The position numbers were made by a program, and so were the translations under genes. DNA of 7,182 nucleotides from CAYLHB01 sp041908795 (GTDB lineage Bacteria; Patescibacteriota; Minisyncoccia; Phycocordibacterales; UBA12088), in contig JAYRER010000027.1 in the NCBI GenBank assembly GCA_041908795.1, positions 1 through 7,182 of the forward strand, in the 5' to 3' direction. The notes under the pieces were generated by a model, which ran no database searches, was not told where the DNA came from, and worked only from the letters and a program-made list of their open reading frames with translations. Of this stretch, positions 1-5,981 are shown piece after piece; positions within the stretch are counted from its first letter, which is position 1, and each line of letters starts with the position of its first letter.

Positions 1-132
1 AATAAAGTGACGCGCAAGGAATTGAAGCACGTGCAAGACCTACTGAACGAACGACCACGCAAGGTTTTGGACTGGCGAACACCGAAAGAAGCGTTCGAGG
101 AATTATTAGAAAAACGTGCAGTTAGAGTTTGA
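1..132 (+). CDS. IS30-type transposase, C-terminal fragment (cut by window edge)
   Basis: An open frame runs from base 1 to a TGA at 130-132 and gives 43 residues. They include the stretch NERPRKVLDWRTPKEAFEELL. The pattern N-x-R-P-R-K-x-L-x-W-x-T-P-x-E-x-F is the usual C-terminal signature of IS30-family DDE transposases, which cut and join the ends of their own insertion sequence. The catalytic core would lie to the left of the window and cannot be checked, so I cannot say whether the element is intact. No terminal inverted repeat can be identified after the stop without the other end. A strong hairpin follows 31 nt downstream. The family call is from recognition of the motif; an IS30-like integrase core of another lineage is the main alternative. 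Confidence 0.8.
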   Translation, partial: NKVTRKELKHVQDLLNERPRKVLDWRTPKEAFEELLEKRAVRV

Positions 133-163
133 GTCCAAGTCCTATAAAAGTAGCAAAAGCTAA

Positions 164-190
164 GGGGGGTCGCTGATTCAGCGACCCCCC
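164..190 (-). terminator. Strong GC hairpin, probable terminator
   Basis: GGGGGGTCGCTG (164-175) pairs perfectly with CAGCGACCCCCC (179-190) around a 3-nt loop. Read on the minus strand it is followed by TTAGCTTTTGC, an interrupted T-rich run. Read on the plus strand it is preceded by an A-rich segment but has no T-run after it. It therefore best ends the minus-strand unit that starts near 583, and may also stop readthrough from the transposase. It could instead belong to the insertion sequence end. Confidence 0.55.
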
Positions 191-260
191 GATGGAACGG
201 CCTAACCGCGCTTCTGGCGAGCTAGGCTCATCCTATGTGCCATGTCACGCTTTCTCCGTT

Positions 261-284
261 CTCCTCAGCCCGATTGCTGAGGAG
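261..284 (-). other. Perfect 9-bp stem-loop in GC-rich tract
   Basis: CTCCTCAGC (261-269) pairs exactly with GCTGAGGAG (276-284) around a 6-nt loop. There is no T-run on either side, so it is not an obvious terminator. It lies in the 3' untranslated part of the predicted minus-strand transcript that also carries the 49-codon ORF. Confidence 0.5.
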
Positions 285-313
285 TGTTCCGGGCCCGTTG
301 AGGCCTGGTCTTT

Positions 314-344
314 GCGCGAGCGGGAATCTTAATCCCGCTCGCGC
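314..344 (-). other. Perfect 12-bp GC stem-loop just after the 49-codon ORF
   Basis: GCGCGAGCGGGA (314-325) pairs exactly with TCCCGCTCGCGC (333-344), with a 7-nt loop. On the minus strand it begins 15 nt after the stop codon of the small ORF. No T-run follows, so termination here would be inefficient. It may protect the mRNA 3' end or be a domain of a structured RNA. Confidence 0.55.
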
Positions 345-359
345 GCCGCTGCCGTTTCG

Positions 360-509
360 TCAGGCGCCGCCGATGCCGTTCGTCATGATCGACGTCGTGA
401 CCTTGCCGCCGGTGGGTCGGACCTCCATCCGACCCCGCCGCCGCAGATCGCCATCGTACCCGAACGCTGTCGCTTGCGTGAACAATATGGTGGATTTGGA
501 CTTTTTCAT
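360..509 (-). CDS. Hypothetical 49-aa protein (or translated leader of a structured RNA)
   Basis: I do not recognise this protein. The start at 509 is chosen because GAGGAG (516-521) sits 6 nt before the ATG, with a further AGG in between. A promoter with an extended -10 lies about 70 nt upstream. The product begins MKKSKSTILF, has a basic middle (DLRRRGRMEVRP) and a Gly/Thr-rich end, and shows no membrane helix or known motif. An in-frame ATG at 545 would add 12 residues but has no ribosome binding site. The ORF is GC-rich and is followed by two strong hairpins and a terminator-like hairpin. The whole unit (about 576 down to 164) could therefore equally be a non-coding RNA with an incidental ORF. 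The promoter and ribosome binding site make translation plausible; the function is unknown. Confidence 0.5.
   Translation of the reverse strand: MKKSKSTILFTQATAFGYDGDLRRRGRMEVRPTGGKVTTSIMTNGIGGA
414..435 (-). other. 8-bp stem-loop inside the 49-codon ORF
   Basis: GGGTCGGA (414-421) pairs with TCCGACCC (428-435) around a 6-nt loop. On the minus-strand RNA the loop reads TGGAGG, a Shine-Dalgarno-like sequence with no start codon at a useful distance. It is weaker evidence than the two hairpins downstream of it. Confidence 0.35.
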
Positions 510-582
510 CCTTTTCTCCTCGTCTGTTGGTGAAAGAACATCCATAGTTGACCCACACGGGCCCACGACCATGGACTCGAGT

Positions 583-611
583 AGGGTAGCATGCCTACTG
601 GTATATGTCAA
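583..611 (-). promoter_or_regulatory. Sigma-70-type promoter with extended -10 for the 49-codon unit
   Basis: On the minus strand TTGACA (611-606) is a perfect -35 box. It is separated by exactly 17 nt from TACCCT (588-583), and TGC directly before the -10 makes an extended -10 element. Transcription would start near 576. This is the best promoter match I found in the window. Confidence 0.7.
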
Positions 612-676
612 GTCTTTTGGGTGTTACGTATAGAACCTGTAAAAATGGGTATATTTTAAGCCACTTTCTAATATAC

Positions 677-714
677 AAGAAAGAGAGGCTCCGTGCCTCC
701 CCTCTACCTTTCTT
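677..714 (-). terminator. Imperfect hairpin, possible terminator of the 47-aa gene
   Basis: AAGAAAG (677-683) pairs with CTTTCTT (708-714), and an inner GAGGC (685-689) pairs with GCCTC (695-699). An unpaired CT-rich bulge lies on the right side. It follows the stop codon of the small membrane-protein gene on the minus strand by about 19 nt. The T-run is poor, so this is tentative. Confidence 0.35.
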
Positions 715-732
715 TATACGCACCTGGCATAC

Positions 733-876
733 CTACTCCACCCGCGCATTTTTCGCCATTGCGGACTGTTGCTCACCAAAATGTGAGATAACGAGTGCGA
801 GGGTGAAACTCGCCAAAAGTATGCCCAAAAAACCCATGGTGAACCGAAAAAAAGTGCGGTTAAAAAGGCTACTCAT
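733..876 (-). CDS. Small single-pass membrane protein, 47 aa, unknown function
   Basis: ATG at 876 to TAG at 733-735 gives 47 residues. The N-terminus MSSLFNRTFFRF is basic and aromatic. A hydrophobic helix of about 19 residues follows (roughly residues 13-32, GFLGILLASFTLALVISHF). The end is a short charged tail with Gln and Lys. This is the layout of a bacterial small membrane protein. The N-terminal basic residues predict the N-terminus inside the cell and the tail outside. The ribosome binding site is weak (GGTGGTAGAG upstream of the ATG). It is divergent from the MarR-like gene across a ~330-nt intergenic region, which could mean shared control. I do not recognise a family. A chance hydrophobic ORF is the alternative, but the clean start, the helix and the hairpin after the stop favour a gene. 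Confidence 0.5.
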   Translation of the reverse strand: MSSLFNRTFFRFTMGFLGILLASFTLALVISHFGEQQSAMAKNARVE

Positions 877-936
877 GTATAAACTCTACCACCACTCTCA
901 TACTTTGTCATATTTGTTAACCATTTCTGCTCTATA

Positions 937-949
937 TAGCTGACAGCTA
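937..949. promoter_or_regulatory. 13-bp palindrome in the divergent intergenic region
   Basis: TAGCTG-A-CAGCTA is a perfect palindrome with one central base. It lies between the divergent 47-aa gene and the MarR-like gene. Its size and place fit a small operator, possibly for the adjacent regulator. No direct evidence of binding exists, and short palindromes do occur by chance. Confidence 0.3.
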
Positions 950-1045
950 CTCGCTAGTTTTCCGACACTACTGTGGGAATACCGTGGCATAGTGTTTGCT
1001 CTGGCCTGAGAGTATGCTAGTCTTCCGTCAGTTATGTATGGGCAC

Positions 1046-1075
1046 TTGCGTTCATTTACAATTAGTTACTATCAT
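1046..1075 (+). promoter_or_regulatory. Predicted promoter of the MarR-like gene
   Basis: TTGCGT (1046-1051) and TATCAT (1070-1075) are 18 nt apart and match the -35 and -10 boxes at 3 and 5 of 6 positions. Transcription would start near 1082. That leaves a leader of about 130 nt which contains the large inverted repeat at 1102-1153. Confidence 0.4.
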
Positions 1076-1101
1076 TGCAGAAGTACTTCAGGCTCAACCG
1101 A

Positions 1102-1153
1102 ATGAGTGGAGCAATGAGGACGTCAAATATGGTTTTCTCATTGCTCCTCTCAT
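1102..1153 (+). promoter_or_regulatory. 17-bp inverted repeat (16 of 17 paired) in the leader of the MarR-like gene
   Basis: The arm at 1102-1118 (ATGAGTGGAGCAATGAG) is matched by its reverse complement at 1137-1153 with one mismatch; 18 nt lie between. Each arm holds ATGAG twice, 12 nt apart, so the element carries four ATGAG/CTCAT half-sites. The repeat lies about 45 nt before the Shine-Dalgarno sequence. It could be a paired operator for the regulator encoded next to it, or an RNA stem-loop that affects expression. No T-run follows, so it is not a plain terminator. Confidence 0.6.
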
Positions 1154-1197
1154 GATGGGGGAGTATATCCGGGGCAGAACGCCACCGGAGTCTAGAC

Positions 1198-1202
1198 AGG
1201 AG
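1198..1202 (+). promoter_or_regulatory. Ribosome binding site that sets the MarR-like start at 1210
   Basis: AGGAG lies 7 nt before the ATG at 1210. A second candidate, AAGGA 4 nt before the ATG at 1297, has poorer spacing. The first site therefore supports the longer N-terminus. Confidence 0.6.
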
Positions 1203-1209
1203 AAATTGG

Positions 1210-1728
1210 ATGAACCCTACTGTACAGCAACTGCCAATACCATGTACGCCAAGTCGAACTGGAACAGGTCCCTCGCCTGTGAAAGTTAAGGACGTGATGA
1301 ATATTGAAGCATTTTTTTCGACAAGTCTCTGGGAAATTGTAAAGCAAGTTGCAAATGCGGCAAAAAGCAGGGACTCCCAGCTCGGCAATATGATAACAAG
1401 GCTCAAACCAGTACACGCTCAAATACTGGTCTGTCTGTATAGTGAGCCCAGCTGTCTTATCCTTGCGAATCTGCACAAGCTCCTCACAGGCCATCAGATC
1501 TACCACGCCCTCGAACACTCCCTTGGGAGCAAGGGCGAAGGGGCATTGGGACTCGTTCTTGTTGGAAGTGACATGTTTGACAAAAGGACGAGGGTGCTTG
1601 AATTGACTCCCAAGGGACGTGAGGTGGCCAGATTACTTAGCGAGGCACTCGATACGGTCCTTGCACCGTTAGGGCACTTAATCCCGAATGTTCGAAAAGA
1701 AATTTCAAATATTCTACATATGGAGTAA
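1210..1728 (+). CDS. MarR-like winged-helix transcriptional regulator, 172 aa
   Basis: The clearest feature is residues 124-143, DKRTRVLELTPKGREVARLL. This is the wing and following helix of MarR-family repressors, which bind palindromic DNA as dimers and often control their own and a divergent gene. A helical N-terminal half (about 38-60) and a likely helix-turn-helix near residues 83-108 precede it. The helix-turn-helix part is diverged from the usual consensus, and a longer linker (GSKGEGALGLVLVGS) leads to the wing. C-terminal helices (140-170) would form the dimer interface. The start at 1210 has AGGAG at ideal spacing. It gives a Pro/Thr-rich extension of about 29 residues; the ATG at 1297 would give a product closer to the usual MarR length of about 140 residues. 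Terminated at 1740-1773. The ligand and targets cannot be told from sequence. Confidence 0.75.
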   Translation: MNPTVQQLPIPCTPSRTGTGPSPVKVKDVMNIEAFFSTSLWEIVKQVANAAKSRDSQLGNMITRLKPVHAQILVCLYSEPSCLILANLHKLLTGHQIYHALEHSLGSKGEGALGLVLVGSDMFDKRTRVLELTPKGREVARLLSEALDTVLAPLGHLIPNVRKEISNILHME

Positions 1729-1739
1729 CTACTCACTGG

Positions 1740-1773
1740 GGCGACCGCACATTGCGGCCGCCTCGAACTTTTT
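1740..1773 (+). terminator. Intrinsic terminator of the MarR-like gene
   Basis: GGCGACCGCA (1740-1749) pairs with TGCGGCCGCC (1753-1762) with a single A-C mismatch and a 3-nt loop. A run of five T follows at 1769-1773. It sits 12 nt after the stop codon, between convergent genes. Confidence 0.75.
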
Positions 1774-1780
1774 ATACACA

Positions 1781-1802
1781 TTTACATTAAATTTGCATTA
1801 AA
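1781..1802. repeat. Tandem 11-bp repeat
   Basis: TTTACATTAAA (1781-1791) is followed at once by TTTGCATTAAA (1792-1802), identical at 10 of 11 positions and one helical turn apart. It lies in the AT-rich spacer between the convergent MarR-like and VTT genes. No function is apparent. Confidence 0.5.
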
Positions 1803-1828
1803 CAACTTCAGCCTCACCAAATCTTCCC

Positions 1829-1861
1829 ATGCAATAAATCAACTAAGTTGATCTATTGCAT
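1829..1861. repeat. 33-bp palindrome, copy 1, just after the VTT gene
   Basis: The 16-nt arm ATGCAATAAATCAACT (1829-1844) and its counterpart (1846-1861) pair at 15 of 16 positions around one central base. It starts 3 bp beyond the stop of the VTT gene. A closely similar element lies at 2430-2462 at the other end of that gene. There is no T-run, so it is not a canonical terminator. It could be a protein-binding site, an mRNA 3'-end hairpin, or a scar or recombination site. Confidence 0.7.
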
Positions 1862-1864
1862 ACG

Positions 1865-2431
1865 TTAGCCGACCAATTGCGCGGACGAGACTATGATGAA
1901 GATACCGATAGTGTTGAGTGTGAAGGTGAGAACAAGAAACTGCCACGTAGCTAACTTACTGCTTCCCAACAGTCCGATACCTATTTCATCAGGGAACGGA
2001 GAGGCGATAATGAACGCCCCGAACACGGGGAGGAGCCACGCAAAGTATGGTGTACGAAACAGGCGTGCGATGGACGAGCCGCGGAAACGCCCGAACAGCG
2101 GACGCACCTCTTCGTACACACGATCTTTGAACAACCTTAAAATGGTGTAGTCTCCTACAACGCACCCAAAACCAGCAGTAATGGCAATGAAAATGGGGTT
2201 AAGCTCGGTTGCCAGCGCAAAGAGCACCACGCCAGCGGGCGCCACGGTGAATGTCGAAACGAAAAACACCCCCGCGACGAATGCGCCGATATAGCCATAC
2301 TCATGGAGACCACGCAAGAAGGTGTGTACGTCATCGCTCTGAAGTACGAACACGAGAAGAATAATGCTTGCAAAAAGCATGCACGTATTGCGATACCTCC
2401 ATTCTGTAAAGATGTTTCTCATGTTCAACAT
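1865..2431 (-). CDS. VTT-domain (DedA-type) membrane protein, 188 aa
   Basis: This is a multi-pass inner-membrane protein. Helices are at about 17-30, 47-75 (long, probably re-entrant), 78-97, 129-145 and 162-184. The order and motifs match VTT proteins: GYIGAFVAGVFF at the first core helix, a Gly-rich GFGCVVGD (87-94), and SPFPDEIGIGLLG (144-156) before the last core segment, with an Asn/Gly-containing final helix. VTT/DedA proteins move or scramble phospholipids or undecaprenyl phosphate across membranes; the exact substrate here is unknown. The length is typical for the family. It is the last gene of the operon, 13 nt after the preceding stop. Neither ATG 2431 nor ATG 2422 has a Shine-Dalgarno sequence because a palindrome occupies that place, so translation may depend on coupling. 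The start is uncertain by three residues. Confidence 0.8.
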   Translation of the reverse strand: MLNMRNIFTEWRYRNTCMLFASIILLVFVLQSDDVHTFLRGLHEYGYIGAFVAGVFFVSTFTVAPAGVVLFALATELNPIFIAITAGFGCVVGDYTILRLFKDRVYEEVRPLFGRFRGSSIARLFRTPYFAWLLPVFGAFIIASPFPDEIGIGLLGSSKLATWQFLVLTFTLNTIGIFIIVSSAQLVG

Positions 2432-2462
2432 GCTGATAAATCAACTAGGTTGATTTATTGCT
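2430..2462. repeat. Palindrome, copy 2, at the junction of the 4-TM and VTT genes
   Basis: ATAAATCAAC (2436-2445) pairs perfectly with GTTGATTTAT (2449-2458). The element matches copy 1 (1829-1861) over about 32 bp with one inserted base and a few substitutions, in direct orientation. It contains the last codons and TAG stop of the upstream gene (…SNKST) and touches the ATG of the VTT gene. The two copies bracket exactly one gene. Confidence 0.7.
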
Positions 2463-2864
2463 CTCGGGAGTGTGCTTCACCGGCCAGAAGATGAGCGTCA
2501 TGGAGATGACGAAGAACGGCAGAGCTGCCACGAGCGTTTTGAATCCGGGCGTGGGTTCGCCGAACGCACCCCCTATCCTGCTTGTGATGAGATATGCGGC
2601 GAGCGCTGTGGAGAGCGGGAGCGCCCAGAGGGCGAAGCGAGTCCATCGTTTGAATGATTGCTCGGGACGGAAGAAGAGTATAGCCATAGTGAGAGCGGTA
2701 CCGAGTGAGTAAAAGAGTGCCGGGACTCCGAGATACCGCGCTTGTCGATAACTTACACAAAAAGGTTCAACCACTTCAAAACACCAATACAATGTATAGA
2801 GAGAAATAAGAGCCACCACAACGGCCACACAAAAAATACTGTAGGGAGTGTATAGTTTCTGCAT
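2445..2864 (-). CDS. Hypothetical membrane protein with four helices, 139 aa
   Basis: Four hydrophobic segments are visible at about residues 8-27, 46-65, 76-95 and 109-128. The loops are short and a basic segment (RPEQSFKRWTR, 66-76) lies after helix 2. That places this loop inside the cell, with both termini inside as well. I do not recognise the family and see no catalytic motif. The ATG lies one base after the TAA stop of the secreted hydrolase gene. No clear ribosome binding site is present, so it is probably translated by coupling. Its last codons lie within palindrome copy 2. As a neighbour of an exported lipase-like protein and a VTT protein it may assist at the membrane, but this is only inference from context. 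Confidence 0.7.
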   Translation of the reverse strand: MQKLYTPYSIFCVAVVVALISLYTLYWCFEVVEPFCVSYRQARYLGVPALFYSLGTALTMAILFFRPEQSFKRWTRFALWALPLSTALAAYLITSRIGGAFGEPTPGFKTLVAALPFFVISMTLIFWPVKHTPESNKST

Positions 2865-2865
2865 G

Positions 2866-5800
2866 TTAATTGTTACCGATTAATTGTTGCGTATTTGCTA
2901 GCACTGTGAGTAATTGAGCTCCTTCGTCGGGCACTATAGCACGATGACGTACTAGGCCACTTACTAAAACATTGAGCCACACAATGAGTCGCTTCGCCTC
3001 TATGAGGCGCCCCTTCTTGTGCAAATGTTTCAGTGTGGCCGCATGAACAAGGAGTACCACCTTGACCGGTTTTTTTGCGGTCATGTGTGTTACCACCTGT
3101 TCAAACATGCGCAAGTGGTCGTTGAAGGAGAGAGATTGTGTGCTCTGTACCGTACTATCAACAGTGCCATTTCCATCACTGTCTACGTTGAGGGATTGTA
3201 CGGCACCAGCAACGATGTTGAGGGTGGCGCTCATCCGTTCGGTAACGGGAACATCTTTGAATGTTGTTGACGACACGACAGTATCACCTAGCACGTCATC
3301 AATGATAAGTGTGAAGGTGCCTGTTGCGGTACCTTCAAGTCGAATCAGATATTCACCTTCCTTTGGCACCCCCGCATACTGCCCCTCGCCGAAGCGGAAG
3401 TAGTAGCCACCGGGAATCGATTGTTCGATGAAACCATCAGGGGTAGTACCGACCCGTCCACCAGCAGAACGTGTTATAGAAAGCAGCACCGGGCTGTGCA
3501 CGCTCACGCGCAGTATACTCGCTTCGTCATTGGGATTTTGTTTGGTGCGTGTCACACCCTGCGGCAAAGATGAAGTTTCATTTTTTGTGAGCACCCGAGA
3601 AATGAGTTGCTGAACTTCTCTCTTTCCAAGTATGTCGGCATGGGTTGAACCAAATACCAAGAATTTCTGCAAGTTAACAAAGTACACCTCCTCCCCACCC
3701 ACCCGTGCACTCCTCCACACCACCGTTCCATCTCCCTCAACAGTGAGTATCTGCTCATAGTCGAGCGCCGTAACCGTCTCACAGTACGGTGTCACAACCG
3801 CGCTGTCGTGGCACACCCGCTTGGGGCGACCTACGTAGCGCACACCCTTCAGGGTGTCGAGGCCCCAGCCAACAACCGTGGTGACCTTCACATGAGCGGG
3901 CGGCTCCCACGTATCGAGCTCATCGTGGAGCGTGTCCGCTCCCGAAAGGAGCGCGGGAATCGCGCGGTCGGGGGTTATCGTAGTGTCACGCTCCGGCTTG
4001 TTTCTGTTTTGACCCTTCATGAATGCTTGCAACTCTTCAAACGTATCTATCGTACTGTCGTACCCTTGACTCACGCCCGGAAGTACCCCGTCTTCGAGCA
4101 CGATCACGGGGTCGCTGACCGCATCGAAGTACGCGCGTGAGGGGAGGAGACCGTACGCACCGGGCAGTGTTCGCCCTATCGCGCGAGCGTCGGCATTGCT
4201 CAAGAACGGCCCGAACGAGAAAGGGATACCTTGCCCCTCACCATGGAACACGGATGCGATTGCTTTTGGGGTGCCGAGCTGGGGAGGAGCAACCATGATG
4301 AGCTGGTCTATGAGCGCATCACTCCCCTCACGTTCCATATCTCGTAGGAGCGCCTTACCCACAAGCCCGCCGTTGCTGTGGGTGAGCAGGGTAACGCGAC
4401 CCGATGCGGAACCGTCAGCAAGTTCCTCTACCACTTCGCGCAGACGGTATGATTCGGACTGAGAAATGCGCATAGACTCACGTGCAACGTACCGCACATC
4501 GTAGCGCCAGTCGTAGGGAAGCGCGCTCCACTCCGTGATAAGGTGTTCGTCTTTCACGAGGCCGTCCATGAAGGAGACGAAGTCGTCGTAGATATCGAGA
4601 CCGTATGCACGCTCCACCAAGCCGTCGGTGTACATGGTGTCATTCGTGCGCGGGGTTCCTTCTTCGGTGAACTGCAGTGTGCTCGGAGTGTCAAAAAACC
4701 CGGGTGGCCACACCTCCTGTGTGTCACCTTTGGGGTCCGTAAACGAGAGTGTGCTCGCTTGAAAGCCGGGAATAAACGCGACCGATGAGTATCCCACCTG
4801 AAAAGTGGGTGGGGTATCTGCACCAAGAAGCGTGGTGGTACCCTGGTGCGCCGCAGAGAACCGATAGTGATAGTGCCCCTTCGGGTACGAGCCGGTTGCC
4901 GTGTACTGCTCGCCGTTTGAGATATCACCGTCACGTAAGTGCTCAGGTGCGGTGGTATCAGTGGACATGGTGATACTCTGCACGAGGGTGTCGGTATCAC
5001 GGTTGCTCACTGAAACCGTGATGTTATGGGTACCCACTGCACCCACAACCACCACCTTGAACGTGAAGGAGTCGGTGGGGAGTCCACGCTCAGGGTTGGA
5101 ACCCTCGGAGGCGACACCACGCACACCGTCATACGGGGCCTCTACCGGATACGAAAGCGTTGTCTCTTCGGGAGTGTTCCCTTGCACGGTGATGCGTATA
5201 CCCCCAACAACCTGTCTCTCGTACCACGCTTCGTCGTAGGCGTATGCGGTGGGAACAAAACGCTTGAACATTGAGGCAAACGAGCTGAAACGAGGCTCGG
5301 GGACAACGGTCGGCACCGAGATTTCTGGATGCGTCACCACCAGGTAGTACTCACCCTCGTCGTTCAACACGAGCTTGTCCGAGGTGAGGCGGGTGTACCC
5401 CTGGCCCATACTCCATGGGGGAGACCCGTACACACCCGAGGCTCGGTACTCCCCGTACCAATGTGTGCGGAACGTGTCGTGTGTTCGATGGAATACTTCA
5501 ATTGCCAAGCCGCTTACACACCCATCCCCAAACGGGCCACACTCTTCCGGAGGTATGGGTAGGTTTGCCCAGGAAAGGAGGAGTGGTCGAGGGATGGGCG
5601 AGGCGAGCAGTGTGTCCCCATCGGACAACGTCTCTCCGTCCACGGTAATTGTTACGTCGTTCGGGAGCGAGCGACCGAAGAATGTGGCAAAGTCATCACG
5701 ATCCTCACATGTGGGGAATGGATCGAGGGTACGCTCACCGCTCTCGATGGTCCCGTTGCCACTGTAGTCCTCTTCCACAAGAATTCCGCCACAGGTCGTT

Positions 5801-5877
5801 TCTGCAATAAGCGCGATACCGGGAAGCACAACCGTCCCAGCTACTACTGTTGCCAAAGCTGCACCAAACTTCCACAT
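2866..5877 (-). CDS. Secreted LCAT/lipase-like alpha/beta-hydrolase, about 1003 aa
   Basis: Numbered from the ATG at 5877: a signal peptide (1-26, MWKFG then AALATVVAGTVVLPGIALIA) implies export. An EF-hand-like loop DYSGNGTIESGE follows at 37-48, then Ig-like beta regions to about 360. The hydrolase core begins with AFIPGFQAS (367-375, oxyanion region). It holds the nucleophile elbow THSNGG with Ser501, EGDGTV with Asp716, and STHADIL with His746. This order matches lecithin:cholesterol acyltransferase-type lipases, although the first elbow residue is Thr instead of Gly. A beta-sandwich (about 785-890) follows, then a second calcium-loop motif DSDGNGTVDS (899-908) and a helical C-terminus (about 910-1003) resembling FIMAH domains. 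Close cysteine pairs (113/120, 689/699) suit an extracytoplasmic protein. The likely reaction is hydrolysis or transfer of acyl groups on lipids; the substrate is unknown. An in-frame GTG at 5982 overlaps the upstream stop and would add 35 Cys-containing residues; I prefer 5877 because of the signal peptide, although it lacks a ribosome binding site. Confidence 0.88.
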   Translation of the reverse strand: MWKFGAALATVVAGTVVLPGIALIAETTCGGILVEEDYSGNGTIESGERTLDPFPTCEDRDDFATFFGRSLPNDVTITVDGETLSDGDTLLASPIPRPLLLSWANLPIPPEECGPFGDGCVSGLAIEVFHRTHDTFRTHWYGEYRASGVYGSPPWSMGQGYTRLTSDKLVLNDEGEYYLVVTHPEISVPTVVPEPRFSSFASMFKRFVPTAYAYDEAWYERQVVGGIRITVQGNTPEETTLSYPVEAPYDGVRGVASEGSNPERGLPTDSFTFKVVVVGAVGTHNITVSVSNRDTDTLVQSITMSTDTTAPEHLRDGDISNGEQYTATGSYPKGHYHYRFSAAHQGTTTLLGADTPPTFQVGYSSVAFIPGFQASTLSFTDPKGDTQEVWPPGFFDTPSTLQFTEEGTPRTNDTMYTDGLVERAYGLDIYDDFVSFMDGLVKDEHLITEWSALPYDWRYDVRYVARESMRISQSESYRLREVVEELADGSASGRVTLLTHSNGGLVGKALLRDMEREGSDALIDQLIMVAPPQLGTPKAIASVFHGEGQGIPFSFGPFLSNADARAIGRTLPGAYGLLPSRAYFDAVSDPVIVLEDGVLPGVSQGYDSTIDTFEELQAFMKGQNRNKPERDTTITPDRAIPALLSGADTLHDELDTWEPPAHVKVTTVVGWGLDTLKGVRYVGRPKRVCHDSAVVTPYCETVTALDYEQILTVEGDGTVVWRSARVGGEEVYFVNLQKFLVFGSTHADILGKREVQQLISRVLTKNETSSLPQGVTRTKQNPNDEASILRVSVHSPVLLSITRSAGGRVGTTPDGFIEQSIPGGYYFRFGEGQYAGVPKEGEYLIRLEGTATGTFTLIIDDVLGDTVVSSTTFKDVPVTERMSATLNIVAGAVQSLNVDSDGNGTVDSTVQSTQSLSFNDHLRMFEQVVTHMTAKKPVKVVLLVHAATLKHLHKKGRLIEAKRLIVWLNVLVSGLVRHRAIVPDEGAQLLTVLANTQQLIGNN

Positions 5878-5981
5878 GGAGATATCGTAGCACGGTAGCG
5901 TGTACTCGCGGTGATATACTCCACAGGACACAAAGGTCTCCGATGATTCGAAGGTACCGGCACCTTTACATTCGGGACACA

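Noticed and set aside
265..558. 97-aa minus-strand ORF, very rich in Arg and His
   Set aside because: Composition is what a GC-rich frame gives by chance. The frame of the 49-codon ORF has the ribosome binding site instead.
164..576. tmRNA or RNase P RNA in the structured minus-strand unit
   Set aside because: I saw neither a tRNA-like end with a degradation-tag reading frame nor the conserved RNase P core sequences.
605..943. 112-aa plus-strand ORF opposite the 47-aa membrane gene
   Set aside because: It has no ribosome binding site or motif, and its complement encodes a more credible small membrane protein with a clean helix.
996..1289. 97-aa plus-strand ORF before the MarR-like gene
   Set aside because: It overlaps the start of the MarR-like gene in another frame, covers the inverted repeat and predicted promoter, and shows no recognisable motif or good ribosome binding site.
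4554..5000. 148-aa minus-strand ORF inside the lipase gene
   Set aside because: It lies wholly within the 1003-aa gene in another frame and has the Arg/Pro/Ser/Thr bias of a shadow frame.
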